Shown here in pieces: positions 16,095 to 25,538 of a stretch of DNA of 64,000 nt (the stretch's first letter is position 1; each line of letters opens with the position of its first letter). The position numbers and the translations under genes are program-made. Under the pieces are notes generated by a model. It did not search any database and was not told the origin of the DNA. It saw only the letters and a program-made list of their open reading frames with translations. This stretch comes from Rhizobium freirei PRF 81 (GTDB taxonomy: Bacteria; Pseudomonadota; Alphaproteobacteria; Rhizobiales; Rhizobiaceae): positions 62,001 to 126,000 of the forward strand of contig NZ_AQHN01000011.1 in assembly GCF_000359745.1 (NCBI RefSeq), given 5' to 3'.

Positions 16095-16973
16095 TCAGGC
16101 GTGGCTTGGGCCGGCGATACGATCGAGTTCGGCGATCGCATCTTCCGGCAGCTCCAGCTCGGCGGCCGCGATATTCTGCCTAAGGTGGGCAAGCGACGAG
16201 GTGCCCGGAATGAGCAGGATGTTCGGCGCTCGATGCAGCAGCCAGGCGAGCGCCACCTGCATCGGCGTCGCCTTCAGCCGGGCGGCGACGTCGGAGAGCG
16301 CCGAGGATTGCAGCGGCGTGAACCCGCCGAGCGGGAAGAAGGGCACATAGGCGACGCCATCACGGGCAAGCGAGTCGATCAGCGCGTCGTCCGCACGATG
16401 GGCGAGATTATATTGGTTTTGTACGCAGACGATCTCTGTGATCCTGCGACCCTCGGCAATCTGGTTGGCGGTGACGTTGCTGAGCCCGATGTGACGCACG
16501 AGGCCCTCTTGCTGGAGACCAGCCAGAATTGTCAGCGGCGCTTCGATGGATCCTTCAGCGGGGCCATGCACATCGAGCATGATGCGCAGGTTGACGACAT
16601 CGAGCACGTCCAGTCCCAGATTGCGCAGATTGTCGTGCACCGCCTGCTTCAGCTCGTCGGGCGAGAAAGCCGGCAGCCAGGAGGCGTCCGCACCGCGCCG
16701 TGCGCCGATCTTGGTGACGATGACGAGATCGTCGCGATAGGGATGGAGCGCTTCTCGAATCAGTCGGTTGGTCACATGCGGACCGTAGAAATCGCTGGTG
16801 TCCATGTGGTTGACACCCGAGTCGATGGCTTCTCGCAGAACCGCAAGCGCCGTCTCATGGTTTTTCGGCGGGCCGAAGACGCCGGGGCCTGCGAGCTGCA
16901 TGGCGCCATAGCCGAGCCGTTTGACCTTGAGGTCACCGAGGGTAAAGCTGCCGGATTGATCGATTTTGGACAT
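16095..16973 (-). CDS. aldo/keto reductase lacking the catalytic histidine
   Basis: A 292-residue NAD(P)H-dependent oxidoreductase with an aldo/keto reductase TIM barrel. Three residues of the catalytic tetrad are visible: Asp58 in NHMDTSDFYG, Tyr63, and Lys88 in VIVTKIGAR. At the place of the usual His, the sequence reads LDVVNLRIM, so Asn takes its position. This substitution is seen in a recognised subgroup (YdbC-like proteins) that can still reduce pyridoxal-like substrates. The NADPH site near the C-terminus includes LLIPGTSSLAHLRQN. It has its own start 207 bases from the LysR gene. Function beyond the family is unknown. Confidence 0.88.
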   Translation of the reverse strand: MSKIDQSGSFTLGDLKVKRLGYGAMQLAGPGVFGPPKNHETALAVLREAIDSGVNHMDTSDFYGPHVTNRLIREALHPYRDDLVIVTKIGARRGADASWLPAFSPDELKQAVHDNLRNLGLDVLDVVNLRIMLDVHGPAEGSIEAPLTILAGLQQEGLVRHIGLSNVTANQIAEGRRITEIVCVQNQYNLAHRADDALIDSLARDGVAYVPFFPLGGFTPLQSSALSDVAARLKATPMQVALAWLLHRAPNILLIPGTSSLAHLRQNIAAAELELPEDAIAELDRIAGPSHA

Positions 16974-17180
16974 GCCTGTCTCCTTTCAAGATGAAAGCAC
17001 AAATAGGCTGTATTTTAGTGTAAGATAACTGAGCGCAATGTGCACGGGCTGTGCGATACGGCGAACAATGCACCTCAGCCATGACGCGATACTTCTACAG
17101 GTCATCGTGATGTCGAGCCGGTTGAACCTGTCCGAGCGACCTGCTCACGTACCCCGCTAACAGCGGGATGAAGCATGCGA

Positions 17181-18056
17181 TCATACTTCGCGAAGCCGTT
17201 CCCGCAGGAACTCGATAAAGCGTTGTGTCTTGGCGGGGAGCAGGCGTGTTTCGGTGACTGCATAGACCGAAGTGGCAGCCAATTGCCATTCCGGCAAGAT
17301 ACGCCGCAGTTGTCCGCTCGCCAGCTCTTCCATGACGACTCTCTCTGGAAGGGCGCTAATGCCCATCTCCAACACCGCGAGCCGTCGGATCATGGCGACG
17401 CTATTGCCGCGAAAGCGACTGCCCACCGTGGTCTCAACGCTTTCCGCTTCGCGATGGAGGACCCAGCTGCCGATATTCTGCATCGTCAGACATTGATGCT
17501 GCTTCAGCTCAGACGGATGGTGCGGTTCGCCGTTTTGTTCAAGATAGCCGGGCGCAGCATAGAGCCGGGGCGTAAGCCGGGCGATGACCCGTGCGATCAG
17601 GTTTGACGCTTGAGGGGCTGCCATGCGGATTGCCAGATCAAAAGGTTCGGCAACGAGATCGACGTTGCGGGGCGTCAAGTCGAAATCGAAGTCCATACCC
17701 GGGTAAAGCGCGGCGAACTCCGGCAGCAGCGGCGCCAGATATGTCGTCGCGAAGTCCACGGGCAAGGAAACTCTGAGCACGCCGCTTGGTCGCGCAACCA
17801 TCTCCCCCAACTGTTCATGAGCTATCCTCGCCTCTTCGACGATGCGTTTGCTGCGCTCATAGTAGAGCTGCCCTGCTTCGGTAAGTTCGATCCGACGCGT
17901 CGTGCGATGCAGAAGACGCAATCCGATCGACTTCTCGAGAAAGCTGATCCTGCGGGAAAGCGTGGAGTTCGGCATGCCAAGCGTCTCCGCTGCACGGCGA
18001 AAGCTTCGGGCTTTCACCACCTCAACGAAAAGAGCCATGTCATTCAGGTATTCCAT
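17181..18056 (-). CDS. LysR-family regulator divergent from the Old Yellow Enzyme gene
   Basis: A 291-residue LysR regulator of the group that includes DsdC- and AaeR-like proteins. The DNA-binding domain is MALFVEVVKARSFRRAAETLGMPNSTLSRRISFLEKSIGLRLLHRTTRR. The effector domain begins near GVLRVSLPVDFATTYLAPLL. It is divergent from the OYE gene, with 101 bases between start codons. That gap contains ATTGGAATAATC at 18072, followed by an imperfect inverted copy ending at 18094, a plausible LysR site. By the usual LysR pattern it probably controls the reductase gene in response to an electrophile; this is inference. Confidence 0.93.
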   Translation of the reverse strand: MEYLNDMALFVEVVKARSFRRAAETLGMPNSTLSRRISFLEKSIGLRLLHRTTRRIELTEAGQLYYERSKRIVEEARIAHEQLGEMVARPSGVLRVSLPVDFATTYLAPLLPEFAALYPGMDFDFDLTPRNVDLVAEPFDLAIRMAAPQASNLIARVIARLTPRLYAAPGYLEQNGEPHHPSELKQHQCLTMQNIGSWVLHREAESVETTVGSRFRGNSVAMIRRLAVLEMGISALPERVVMEELASGQLRRILPEWQLAATSVYAVTETRLLPAKTQRFIEFLRERLREV

Positions 18057-18157
18057 AAAGATTGCGCCATCATTGGAATAATCATTTCCACAATAGCCCG
18101 TTTATGCCATCACGGAAAAGTCCCATGTCTTGTCCGAACAGACAGAAAGGACGTTCC

Positions 18158-19219
18158 ATGAGCAAGATTTTCACATCCACTCGCCTCGGCCGCATCGAGA
18201 TTGCCAATCGCCTTGTCATGGCGCCGATGACCCGTTCTCGCGCCGATGATGACGATGCCGTGCCGGGAGACTTGGTCGCTACCTACTATGCGCAACGCGC
18301 AAGTGCGGGCCTGGTTATCACCGAGGGCGTCTTCCCCACATCTGGCGGCAAGGGTTATGTGCGTACGCCCGGTATCCAAACCGAGGCACAACTCAAGGCA
18401 TGGAAAGCCGTGGTCGATGCCGTTCACGCTGCGGGTGGGCACATTTTCCTGCAGCTGATGCATACGGGCAGAATCTCCCATCCCCTATTGCTGCCTGCCG
18501 GCGAACTGCCGGTCGCTCCTTCGGCCATCCGTCCGAACGGGCAGACCTGGACCAATGAGGGTCAAAAGGATTTTGTCACGCCCCGCGAGCTCTCGCTCGC
18601 CGAGATCAGGGAGATTGTCGGAGGTTATCGCGTCGCAACACAAAATGCACTTGCCGTCGGCTTTGACGGCGTCGAACTCCATGGCGCAACGGGTTATCTT
18701 CCAGAGCAGTTCCTTTCGTCAGGCAGCAACCAGCGCACGGATGAATATGGTGGCTCTGTCGCTAACCGCGCCCGTTTCATGCTCGAAGTCCTGGCAGCGA
18801 TGATCGAAGAGGCCGGGGCCGGCCGGGTCGGTCTGAAGATTTCGCCGGAGATGAATTTCAATGATATATCGGACGCCGATCCGAAGGAGACCTATTCCTA
18901 TCTGGTTGAGCATCTTCCGGCTTCGGACATGGCCTATCTCCATGTCGCATTGTTCGGAGCGACGGTGAATTATCATGAGCTGCTGCGTCCGCGTTTTGCC
19001 GGAGCTTATATCATCGGCGGTGGGCTCACGCGGACAAGCGCTGATGACCTCTTGAAGGAAGACAAAGCCGACGCTGTGGTTTTCGGCAGCGCGTTTCTTG
19101 CCAATCCGGACCTGGTGGAGCGCTTCCGCCGCAACGCGCCTCTAAATGAACCGGATCGTTCGACCTTCTATACCCCCGGAGCCGAAGGCTACATCGATTA
19201 TCCAACGCTCGCAGGATAG
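18158..19219 (+). CDS. Old Yellow Enzyme-type alkene reductase
   Basis: A 353-residue FMN-dependent ene reductase of the NemA/OYE family, reducing activated C=C bonds or nitro compounds with NAD(P)H. The N-terminus IFTSTRLGRIEIANRLVMAPMTRSRA is characteristic. QLMHTGRISHP carries the FMN contacts, and GFDGVELHGATGYLPEQFLSS, NQRTDEYGGS are the hallmark sequences of the barrel. The flavin phosphate site is seen as YIIGGGLT and VVFGSAFLANPDLVERF. The ATG at 18158 is preceded by AAAGGA; the frame is open to 18062. A LysR regulator is divergent upstream. Role in detoxification of electrophiles is inferred. Confidence 0.94.
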   Translation: MSKIFTSTRLGRIEIANRLVMAPMTRSRADDDDAVPGDLVATYYAQRASAGLVITEGVFPTSGGKGYVRTPGIQTEAQLKAWKAVVDAVHAAGGHIFLQLMHTGRISHPLLLPAGELPVAPSAIRPNGQTWTNEGQKDFVTPRELSLAEIREIVGGYRVATQNALAVGFDGVELHGATGYLPEQFLSSGSNQRTDEYGGSVANRARFMLEVLAAMIEEAGAGRVGLKISPEMNFNDISDADPKETYSYLVEHLPASDMAYLHVALFGATVNYHELLRPRFAGAYIIGGGLTRTSADDLLKEDKADAVVFGSAFLANPDLVERFRRNAPLNEPDRSTFYTPGAEGYIDYPTLAG

Positions 19220-19281
19220 GGGCACGCGAGCCGCCTGTGCATCCGCAGCTGGCTGCTCCATTCCTGACACGGACAGCGCGG

Positions 19282-20154
19282 CTAAGACTTGCTTTCGGGC
19301 GTCTTGGCCGGGCTGCTGTTTTGCATGTAGCTGTCGAAGATCGATTCCATGTTCTTCTGATAGCTCTTCTGCACTTCCAGACCGCTGTCGAACATCGCGT
19401 TGAACATCTCGGTATATGCGGCCATGTCGACGCCGGCAGGTTTTGGCTTCGGCTCTTCCTTCGGCGGCTCGGCCGCCATCGGGAAGTTCTTCATCATGTC
19501 CTGGAAGGCCTTGGCAAAGGGATTGTCGAGGAACGGATTGGTCTGCGCCGGCTTATCATGCTTGACGCTATCGGCGCCGAACATCAGTTCCATCGCCTGC
19601 GTGAAGGGATTGTCGAAGATGCTCGCCTGTGGCGTGGGCTTCTGCTTCGGCGCAAAACCGATGGTCTGCAGCCAGCCCTGCATCATCTCGCCCATGGCCG
19701 TGTTGAGGAAGGGATTGACCATTGGCGGGATCTGGCCGCTTGTCTCCTTGAAGAGGCCGCCCATCAGCGTATCGGCCATGGCAGGCAGCATGCGCTTGTA
19801 GATTTCCTGACCGATACCGGTCATCTGTGCGGCTTGTGCCGCGATCGCGCGGGAAACATCCTTGGAGCCGAACAGCCGCGCCAGGACGCTGTTGCCGTCA
19901 GCGACGCCTTCAGGCGTGAAGGCCTTGCTCATGTCCTCGAAATACTTGGCGTAGCTGCCCGACGAGATGTCCTGCATCACGCCCATAAAGTTGTAGGGGT
20001 CGGTGGCACTGCGTTTGAAGCCGGTCGAGAAGGCCGGCATCAGCGCGGCCATCGCCTTGGTCGCCTGTTCCTGCGCGAGATTGAACTGCTTGGCCATGGC
20101 CTCCGTGGCGGCGCCGTTCTGTGCCTGCATCATCATGTCGAAGAGTGGCAGCAT
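19282..20154 (-). CDS. DUF937 domain protein
   Basis: A 290-residue protein rich in Met, Ala, Gln and Phe with no signal peptide or clear membrane segments. The N-terminal half (MLPLFDMMMQAQNGAATEAMAKQ onward, with MAALMPAFSTGFKR) matches the DUF937 (YidB-like) domain widespread in rhizobia. The C-terminal half repeats NPFLNTAMGEMMQGW, DNPFTQAMELMFG, DNPFAKAFQDMMKNF: three related NPF-plus-helix motifs. A Pro/Lys-rich linker (PKEEPKPKP) follows, and the tail contains DSGLEVQKSYQKNMESIFD. The tail resembles phasin-like helices slightly, but the function is unknown. It lies in the same direction as gshA, 137 bases downstream. Confidence 0.8.
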   Translation of the reverse strand: MLPLFDMMMQAQNGAATEAMAKQFNLAQEQATKAMAALMPAFSTGFKRSATDPYNFMGVMQDISSGSYAKYFEDMSKAFTPEGVADGNSVLARLFGSKDVSRAIAAQAAQMTGIGQEIYKRMLPAMADTLMGGLFKETSGQIPPMVNPFLNTAMGEMMQGWLQTIGFAPKQKPTPQASIFDNPFTQAMELMFGADSVKHDKPAQTNPFLDNPFAKAFQDMMKNFPMAAEPPKEEPKPKPAGVDMAAYTEMFNAMFDSGLEVQKSYQKNMESIFDSYMQNSSPAKTPESKS

Positions 20155-20291
20155 CGAAGTCCCTTTCCCCGCAATGAGGCCGCGTCGGAATCAGGCGGCG
20201 CTTGATTCCGGTAGTATAGCGGGAAAAAAGAGGGCGCATACCGGTTTCTGCCCTCATGCTATCCAGGCTATGAAGGCAGACGATCCAACGA

Positions 20292-21665
20292 TCAGTATTG
20301 ATATTCCTCGAAGATCGGCTCGACCGACTGGTTCCAACGGCCGTTGTAGAGCATCAAGAGATCGTCGGCGAGCGTGCCCTTCTTTGCAAGCACTTCGTCG
20401 AGCGGTGCGAGGAAGACCGTTTCGTCCTGCCCGTCGCCATTCACGCGGCCGCGGTTCTTCAGGCCGAGGCGGGAAATGCCGACGACTTCGCGCGCCACAT
20501 CCATGAGGCTGTGGCCGTTGATCGAAGCTTTCAGGCCCTCTACCGGCACGACGTCGCGCAGCGCGTTGACCTCGTCGAAGCTCCAGTTCTTGGTCAGCTC
20601 GTCGGCTGCCGTCAGCGCCTCGTCGTCATAGAGCAGACCGACCCAGAAGGCCGGCAGCGCACAGATGCGACGCCAGGGGCCGCCGTCTGCGCCGCGCATT
20701 TCCAGGAAGCGCTTGAGACGCACGTCCGGGAACAGCGTCGAAAGATGGTTCGTCCAGTCGCCCATCGTCGGCTCCCAGTCGGCGATCTCGCCCTTCAGCG
20801 CACCGTCCATGAACTGGCGGAAGGTAACATGGGTACAGTCGTGGTAGTGCCCGTCGCGGACGACGAAATACATGGGAACATCAAGCGCCCACTTCACATA
20901 GTCTTCAAAGCCGAAATCGTCGCGGAAGGTGAAGTCGAGCAGGCCGCTGCGGCGGTTGTCGGTATCGCGCCAGATGTCGCCGCGCCAGGAGGACAGCCCG
21001 TTCGGCTTGCCTTCCGTGAAGGGGGAGGAGGCGAAGAGCGCCGTTGCCAGCGACTGCAGCTTCATCGAGACGCGCATCTTGCGGCGCATGTCCGCTTCCG
21101 AGGAGAAATCGAGATTCACCTGGATCGTACAGGTGCGATACATCATGTCGAGACCCTTGGTGCCGACCTTCGGCATGTAGTGGGTCATGATCTCGTATCG
21201 CGATTTCGGCATGCGCGGCGTTTCGGCCAAGGTCCATTTCGGGCTGCCGCCGACGCCGAGGAAGCGAATGCCCATAGGCTCTGCGATCTCGCGCACCGTC
21301 GCCAGATGGGCGTTCGATTCCTTGCATGTCTCGTGGATGGTTTCGAGCGGCGCGCCGGAGAGTTCGAACTGGCCGCCGGGCTCGATCGAGATCGCACCCA
21401 TGCCGGTGGGTTCGCCGAGCCCGATAATGTTCTCGCCATCCATGATCGGCTCCCAGCCGCTCTTTGCCTGCAGCCCCTTGAGGAGCGCGGAAATGCTGGC
21501 ATCGCCGAAATAGGGCACGGGGCTGTTGTCGGCGCGGAAGAATACGAATTTCTCATGCTCCGTGCCGATGCGGAATTTTTCCTTCGGCTTGTTGCCGGCG
21601 GCCAGATAGGCCGTCATTTCCGAGACCGAGGAGAGCGGAGTCTGGTCGGTAGTGTCGCGCGCCAT
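20292..21665 (-). CDS. gshA: glutamate-cysteine ligase (alphaproteobacterial/plant type)
   Basis: The enzyme joins glutamate and cysteine with ATP, the first step of glutathione synthesis, in the cytoplasm. The 457-residue length and sequence match the plant/alphaproteobacterial class rather than the E. coli class. Diagnostic stretches are KFRIGTEHEKFVFF (glutamate/metal site), ISIEPGGQFELSGAP, SRYEIMTHYMPKVGT, MMYRTCTIQVNLDFSSEADM and SWRGDIWRDTDNRRSG. Plant homologues are redox-switched by disulfides; whether that applies here is not clear. A LysE-type exporter gene is divergent 242 bases away. Rhizobia need glutathione for stress resistance and symbiosis. Confidence 0.95.
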   Translation of the reverse strand: MARDTTDQTPLSSVSEMTAYLAAGNKPKEKFRIGTEHEKFVFFRADNSPVPYFGDASISALLKGLQAKSGWEPIMDGENIIGLGEPTGMGAISIEPGGQFELSGAPLETIHETCKESNAHLATVREIAEPMGIRFLGVGGSPKWTLAETPRMPKSRYEIMTHYMPKVGTKGLDMMYRTCTIQVNLDFSSEADMRRKMRVSMKLQSLATALFASSPFTEGKPNGLSSWRGDIWRDTDNRRSGLLDFTFRDDFGFEDYVKWALDVPMYFVVRDGHYHDCTHVTFRQFMDGALKGEIADWEPTMGDWTNHLSTLFPDVRLKRFLEMRGADGGPWRRICALPAFWVGLLYDDEALTAADELTKNWSFDEVNALRDVVPVEGLKASINGHSLMDVAREVVGISRLGLKNRGRVNGDGQDETVFLAPLDEVLAKKGTLADDLLMLYNGRWNQSVEPIFEEYQY

Positions 21666-21907
21666 GGTATTACCTTAGATCTCGGAGGATAACCCGCGCC
21701 AGTCGCAGGTCAATTGGAGGGTGATTGACGCGGATTGAGGTACGGTGCAAGTGAATTTCTTTCAAGGGTCGTTCAAAAAAATAGGATTTTATGTCTCGCA
21801 AGTGCATCACAGTCGTGACAGCGACCGGCATATTTGCACAAGCGTTCAAGACGTCTCGCTATTAGCACCGATAATTCGCTTCGACTGACGGCAAGCGGAG
21901 CATATCG

Positions 21908-22522
21908 ATGAACGGTCCAGACGGCCTTTACTATCCTATGTTGACGCTGCTTGTGGCCTCGCTGGTGATCATGGGAAGCCCTGGCCCCTCGACGATCAGC
22001 GCCACGGCGATGGGCGCGGCCTATGGCTTCCGGCGGTCGCTCGGCTACGTTTCCGGCCTTATCGCAGGCACGGTGGCGGTCTTGCTGGCTGTCGCAGCCG
22101 GCATCGTTGCGATCCTTTTGTCGGTGCCGCATGGCGCCTTCCTGCTGACGGTGGTCTCGGCCATCTATATCCTCTATCTCGCCTTCAAGATCGCCACCGC
22201 GCCGCCGCTGTCGCGCCGCAATGATCAGGCGGCAGCACCGGCCTTTTCAGGCGGCTTTCTGCTGGCGGTGGCCAATCCCAAGGCCTATCTGGCGATTGCC
22301 GCCGTCTTTGCCGACGTCAACCTGTTTCAGGACCAGAGACTACTCGACGCCACGGTCAAGATCGCACTGCTGACGGGAATGATTGTCGCCATTCACTTGA
22401 TTTGGCTTCTTGTCGGCGCGTCGCTCTCACGCTTCCTGCAGCATCCGACGATTTCGCGGATCGTCAACATTTCGCTGGCGATCCTGCTGATCGCTGCAAC
22501 CATGGTTGCAGTCCTGGAGTGA
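21908..22522 (+). CDS. LysE/RhtB family amino-acid exporter
   Basis: A 204-residue inner-membrane exporter with about six helices. The family signature is the first helix LTLLVASLVIMGSPGPSTISAT, followed by the GAAYGFRRSLGYVSGLIAGT loop. A further conserved motif, GFLLAVANPKAYLAIAAVF, includes the NPK turn. Members export lysine, threonine, homoserine or related compounds; the substrate cannot be predicted. It is divergent from gshA and convergent with rsmE, with four bases between the stop codons. Confidence 0.9.
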   Translation: MNGPDGLYYPMLTLLVASLVIMGSPGPSTISATAMGAAYGFRRSLGYVSGLIAGTVAVLLAVAAGIVAILLSVPHGAFLLTVVSAIYILYLAFKIATAPPLSRRNDQAAAPAFSGGFLLAVANPKAYLAIAAVFADVNLFQDQRLLDATVKIALLTGMIVAIHLIWLLVGASLSRFLQHPTISRIVNISLAILLIAATMVAVLE

Positions 22523-22526
22523 AGAC

Positions 22527-23264
22527 TCAGTTCCAGTCGCCGATCGCTGCCTGGATCACCGCCATGGCGGCAACGGCTGCCGTGTCGGCACGCAGGATGC
22601 GCGGTCCGAGCGGAATGGCGGTGACGAAATCGAGGCTGCGGAGCAAAGCGCGCTCCTCTTCGGAGAAACCGCCTTCGGGGCCGACCAGCAGCGCCAGATG
22701 CTTCTCCTTCACCTGCTTCAACAGCGGCAGCGGATTCTGGCCGGCATCGCCTTCGTCGCAATAGATGATGCGCCGCTCGTGCGGCCAGCCGGCGAGCAGG
22801 TCGGTCAGCTTCACCGGTTCGGCGACATCGGGAATGCCGAGAATGCCGCATTGTTCCGCCGCCTCGATGACATTGGCTTTGACCTTGTCCAGATTGGTGA
22901 TCTTGCCCTGCACATGCTGCGTCATGACCGGCTGCAGCAGGCCGGCACCCATTTCGACGGCCTTCTGCACGAGATAGTCGAGCCGCCCCACCTTCAGCGG
23001 CGCGAAGAGATAGTGCAGGTCGGAGGGGGCTGGCTGCGGCCGCGTTTCTTCGACAGGCGTCAGCAGGATGCGCTTGCGGGAGGGGAAGGAAACGCCGGCC
23101 TTCCATTCGCCGTCGCGGCCATTGAAGATCAGCAGCTCGGCGCCGTCTTCCATGCGCAGCACATTGGCGAGGTAGTTGAACTGATCCTGCTCGGCCTCGA
23201 TGGCCAGGTTTGCCTTGATATCTGACGTCACGAACAGCCGCTGCATGCGGAAATTGGCGCGCAT
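22527..23264 (-). CDS. rsmE: 16S rRNA (uracil1498-N3)-methyltransferase
   Basis: RsmE methylates N3 of U1498 in helix 44 of the 16S rRNA, using SAM and a SPOUT trefoil-knot fold. The 245-residue length is typical. An N-terminal PUA-like domain starts [20 protein letters not shown]. The SPOUT core shows [30 protein letters not shown], the knot motif [13 protein letters not shown], and [18 protein letters not shown]. The start codon at 23264 precedes a rhizobial repeat. It has no obvious operon partner. Confidence 0.95.
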   Translation of the reverse strand: MRANFRMQRLFVTSDIKANLAIEAEQDQFNYLANVLRMEDGAELLIFNGRDGEWKAGVSFPSRKRILLTPVEETRPQPAPSDLHYLFAPLKVGRLDYLVQKAVEMGAGLLQPVMTQHVQGKITNLDKVKANVIEAAEQCGILGIPDVAEPVKLTDLLAGWPHERRIIYCDEGDAGQNPLPLLKQVKEKHLALLVGPEGGFSEEERALLRSLDFVTAIPLGPRILRADTAAVAAMAVIQAAIGDWN

Positions 23265-23274
23265 GAATTACCCC

Positions 23275-23350
23275 CTAAAGCAGTTCCAGGAAAAGTGCGC
23301 AGCGGTTTTCCGTCCGGAATTGCGTAAATACAAAAAGATGAAGCAGTTCG
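23275..23350. repeat. rhizobial dispersed intergenic repeat, copy 2
   Basis: Positions 23284-23319 match 2054-2088 with one inserted A. It continues with TGCGTAAATACAAAAAGATG, the more common rhizobial form. It lies between rsmE and the phosphate transporter gene, both on the minus strand. Confidence 0.7.
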
Positions 23351-23376
23351 AATATGCGGTGAGAAGCCGAACCGTT

Positions 23377-24912
23377 CTAAATGAAGAGCGCGACCATAAC
23401 CCAATATACGCCGGCGGCAAGCAGGGCTGCGACCGGAACGGTGATCGCCCAGGCGGCGATGATGGTCATGAAGTGCGAGCGGCGCACCAGGCGGCGGCGA
23501 TGGATTTCGTCGGGATTGCGCTCGTCGGCAGTTTCCGGCTCGGTCCAGGGGATGCCGGCGGCTTCGGCTCTCTTGCGCATATAGGCGAAGCGCCGTTTTG
23601 AACGGACGGTCGACCATTCGCGGAAGAAGCCGACCCCGAAAACCGCTCCGACGGCAATATGGGTCGAGCTCACCGGAAAGCCGAACCATGCGGCGACAAT
23701 AACGGTGAGCGCCGCAGATACGGCGACGCAATAAGCCCGCATCGGATTGAGCTTGGTGATCTGTTCGCCGAGGAGGCGGATCAGGCGCGGTCCATAAAGC
23801 AGCACGCCCACTGAGATGCCGCAGCCGCCGATCATGACCACCCAGAAGGGAGCCTTATGCGTCGTTGTTTCGGTCAGTACGTTGAGCGAGCCGCCGAGGC
23901 CGATATCGCGGACGATTGCCGCGAGTGGGCCGATGGCGTTGGCGACGTCGTTGGCGCCGTGCGCGAACGACATCAAAGCCGCAGAACAGATCAATGGCAG
24001 GCGGAAGAGCTTGCGCAGCGCGCTGTTCTTGTTTTCGAGCCCAACGGATTGCGCCGCCACAAAGGGACGAGCGCCAAACCAGGCGATGACGCCGACGCCG
24101 ATACCGATCGCGAGGTTCACGATATTGGGGACCGTGCCTTTGGGCTCCAGCTGAACGACGAGATAGCCCGTGAAGGCGCCGGCCATAAGCCCGATCAGGA
24201 TCGGGATCCAGTATCTGGCGGCGGCGATCTTGTCGTCGCGATAGACGATGAAGGTCTCGATGAAATAAAGGATGCTGGCGGCGATGGTGCCACCAAGGAA
24301 GGGCGTTATCACCCATCCCGCCGAGATTGCCGCCAGCACATGCCAGTTCACGAGTTGCGGGCCGACCGCGGCCGCACCCGCGCCGACGACCGCCCCGACA
24401 ATCGTATGCGTCGTCGAGACCGGCGCTTTCAGCCAGGTGGCGAAATTGATCCAGAGCGCTGCGGCCAGCAGTGCGGCCATCATCAGCCAGGCAAGCTTGC
24501 CGATACTCACGATGCGGTTGGTATCGACGATCTGGCTCGATATGGTGCTGATGACCGGGCCGCCGGCGATCGCCGCGCCGAGGACCTCGAAAATGGCCGC
24601 CATGACCAGCGCCTGGGTCATGGTGATCGCGCGCGCGCCGACGGCGGCGCCGACGTTGTTGGCGACATCCTTGGCGCCGATGTTCATGGCCATGTAGCCG
24701 GCAAGCGCGACGGCTGCGAAGATCAGCGTGGCCCGCGGCTGGTCGAAGACATAGATGCCGGCAAAGACCATGGCCAGGCCGAGAAAGACAAGCCCGATGC
24801 CCGGCGCCACCAGGCGCCTCGCAACGTGATGGGTCGCATCCTCGACATAGGTGAACTTGTCGAGATCCTTATCGAGCGTCCTCTTTACTGGTGTAGCCGG
24901 TCGGTCGGGCAT
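23377..24912 (-). CDS. pit: PiT-family inorganic phosphate transporter
   Basis: A 511-residue inner-membrane, low-affinity phosphate (metal-phosphate) symporter. The two inverted-repeat signature motifs are present: AMNIGAKDVANNVGAAVGARA near residue 80 and ALMSFAHGANDVANAIGPLAAI near residue 320. PVSTTHTIVGAVVGAG and PVSSTHIAVGAVFGVG mark the matching helices in each half. The N-terminus is a soluble 45-residue segment. It lies 96 bases downstream of a Nudix gene on the same strand. In rhizobia Pit works alongside the high-affinity Pst system; no PhoU-like pit accessory gene is adjacent here, in contrast to the common orfA-pit arrangement. Confidence 0.95.
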   Translation of the reverse strand: MPDRPATPVKRTLDKDLDKFTYVEDATHHVARRLVAPGIGLVFLGLAMVFAGIYVFDQPRATLIFAAVALAGYMAMNIGAKDVANNVGAAVGARAITMTQALVMAAIFEVLGAAIAGGPVISTISSQIVDTNRIVSIGKLAWLMMAALLAAALWINFATWLKAPVSTTHTIVGAVVGAGAAAVGPQLVNWHVLAAISAGWVITPFLGGTIAASILYFIETFIVYRDDKIAAARYWIPILIGLMAGAFTGYLVVQLEPKGTVPNIVNLAIGIGVGVIAWFGARPFVAAQSVGLENKNSALRKLFRLPLICSAALMSFAHGANDVANAIGPLAAIVRDIGLGGSLNVLTETTTHKAPFWVVMIGGCGISVGVLLYGPRLIRLLGEQITKLNPMRAYCVAVSAALTVIVAAWFGFPVSSTHIAVGAVFGVGFFREWSTVRSKRRFAYMRKRAEAAGIPWTEPETADERNPDEIHRRRLVRRSHFMTIIAAWAITVPVAALLAAGVYWVMVALFI

Positions 24913-25008
24913 GCAATTCTCTGGATCAAATCTCTCGTATTGCGCTGGCCGATGAGGCGCGCAACGTCAGCCACATATCCTGGCACAGTTTTTTGTGAGT
25001 AATGTGGC

Positions 25009-25518
25009 TTACTTGGCCTGGATTGCGGCGGGAGCAGCCGCAATCCGCTGTGCGAAGGCGAGAATGAGATCGCGCAGCTCAGGTTCCCGCACGCGCCCGG
25101 CGGCCTCCTCGCAGGAAACCCATTCCATCGAGCGCTCGCCCTTCTCCTTGAAGGTCTTGGCGAGTTCGCCGACTTCGAGTGCGTAGACCTGTACGCGGCA
25201 TGGCACCTGAATGCCGTCCTTCAGCACCTTGTCGTAGCCGAATGTGCCGAGCGGCTCCATCTCAACAGCGCCGCGCACGCCGGCTTCTTCATAGGCTTCG
25301 CGCGCCGCGACCTCGTGGGAGAGCTTGCCCGGCATCGGCCATCCCTTGGGGATCACCCAGCGGCCGGTGTCGCGGCTGGTCAGCAGCAACACTTCCAGAT
25401 CGCCGGTCTTCTTCTTCAGTCGATAACAGAGCGCAGCATATTGCTGTCGCGGCGGGCGCCGAAACATGAGTTGCACATCATTTGCTACACGGCTGAGAAA
25501 GGCCAATTGTCGGGTCAC
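25009..25518 (-). CDS. Nudix hydrolase
   Basis: A 169-residue Nudix hydrolase, cleaving a nucleoside diphosphate linked to another moiety. The Nudix box is intact: GKLSHEVAAREAYEEAGV, preceded by WVIPKGWPMP, which marks the group close to diphosphoinositol-polyphosphate phosphohydrolases. The N-terminus QYAALCYRLKKKTGDLEVLLLTSRDTGRW is the usual first strands. It could therefore act on dinucleoside polyphosphates or similar compounds. A 19-bp palindrome lies 20 bases upstream of the start, and pit follows downstream. Confidence 0.92.
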   Translation of the reverse strand: MTRQLAFLSRVANDVQLMFRRPPRQQYAALCYRLKKKTGDLEVLLLTSRDTGRWVIPKGWPMPGKLSHEVAAREAYEEAGVRGAVEMEPLGTFGYDKVLKDGIQVPCRVQVYALEVGELAKTFKEKGERSMEWVSCEEAAGRVREPELRDLILAFAQRIAAAPAAIQAK

Positions 25519-25538
25519 CTTCAGGGATTCAAAACGCT

